Assembly (NCBI GenBank): GCA_003427395.1
Contig: BFEA01000538.1
Coordinates: 906,097-926,194 of the forward strand
Source of the DNA: Chara braunii
Taxonomy: Eukaryota > Streptophyta > Charophyceae > Charales > Characeae
Direction of reading: 5' to 3'
Length of the DNA stretch: 20,098 nt
Notes under the pieces: generated by a model
Database searches by the model: none
Seen by the model: the letters and a program-made list of their open reading frames with translations, nothing else
Told to the model about the DNA's origin: nothing
Position numbers and translations under genes: made by a program
Part shown: positions 19,984 through 20,098 of the stretch, in pieces
How positions within the stretch are numbered: the first letter of the stretch is position 1
Layout of the letters: each line of letters opens with the position of its first letter

Positions 19984-20098
19984 GTTTCACGAAGCTGCAG
20001 AGAGACGTCCCGACTTGATGCTCCTTACTGATGCGAATCCACCATCCCGCGATCATCACGGTGGTTAACGCGCTAATAATGGTCGATATGAGGTGCCA

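Overview
This window is eukaryotic nuclear DNA dominated by decayed retroelements, with little or no ordinary single-copy gene content. The signs are spliceosomal signals (branch point TACTAAC and CTAAC, pyrimidine tracts, AG acceptors, GTATGT/GTAAGA donors), long TG, AT and AATC microsatellites, no operon-like gene packing, and coding blocks broken by stops and frameshifts. From memory, the ORF1 layout at 17.4-20.0 kb (zinc knuckle, Lys/Glu coiled coil, SAP-like segment, then a GIY-YIG frame) resembles predicted proteins that are abundant in the charophyte alga Chara braunii. That assignment is inference; a search would settle it.

All recognisable coding blocks are on the minus strand. From left to right: (1) 1-640, a direct repeat also present at 16297-16960, ending in a TG tract. 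(2) 739-2886, a reverse transcriptase block of Penelope-like type, with fingers/palm motifs, YFDD and an upstream VDKA motif, carrying in-frame TGA codons; its 5' edge is a good 3' splice site. (3) 2915-4750, no recognised gene. (4) 4752-7344, an unrecognised ORF1-like block with two apparent frame changes and one stop, also starting at a textbook 3' splice site. (5) 7400-8345, nothing recognised. (6) 8346-9689, three tandem 447-448 bp repeat units. (7) 9690-15200, mostly AT-rich, GA-rich and (AT)n low-complexity DNA with one unrecognised plus-strand open frame of 133 codons. (8) 15222-15585, two possible small exons with good splice sites. (9) 15917-16036, a sequencing-library artefact: a 38-bp head-to-head Tn5/Nextera junction adapter between two perfect copies of a 41-bp sequence. 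(10) 16037-17245, the second direct-repeat copy, then long (TG)n and (AATC)n arrays. (11) 17310-17371, a hairpin next to a single N. (12) 17433-19983, a GIY-YIG endonuclease-like frame preceded by a zinc-knuckle/coiled-coil/SAP-like ORF1 interrupted by four TAG codons.

Blocks 2 and 4 share strand and order (ORF1-like, then RT, then 3' UTR-like repeat) and may be one intron-containing Penelope-like element. Block 12 has an endonuclease-like frame but no RT after it, so it may be the 5' half of a related element truncated at a GC-rich boundary. The adapter and the N mean that contiguity around 15.9-17.4 kb should not be trusted without long reads.
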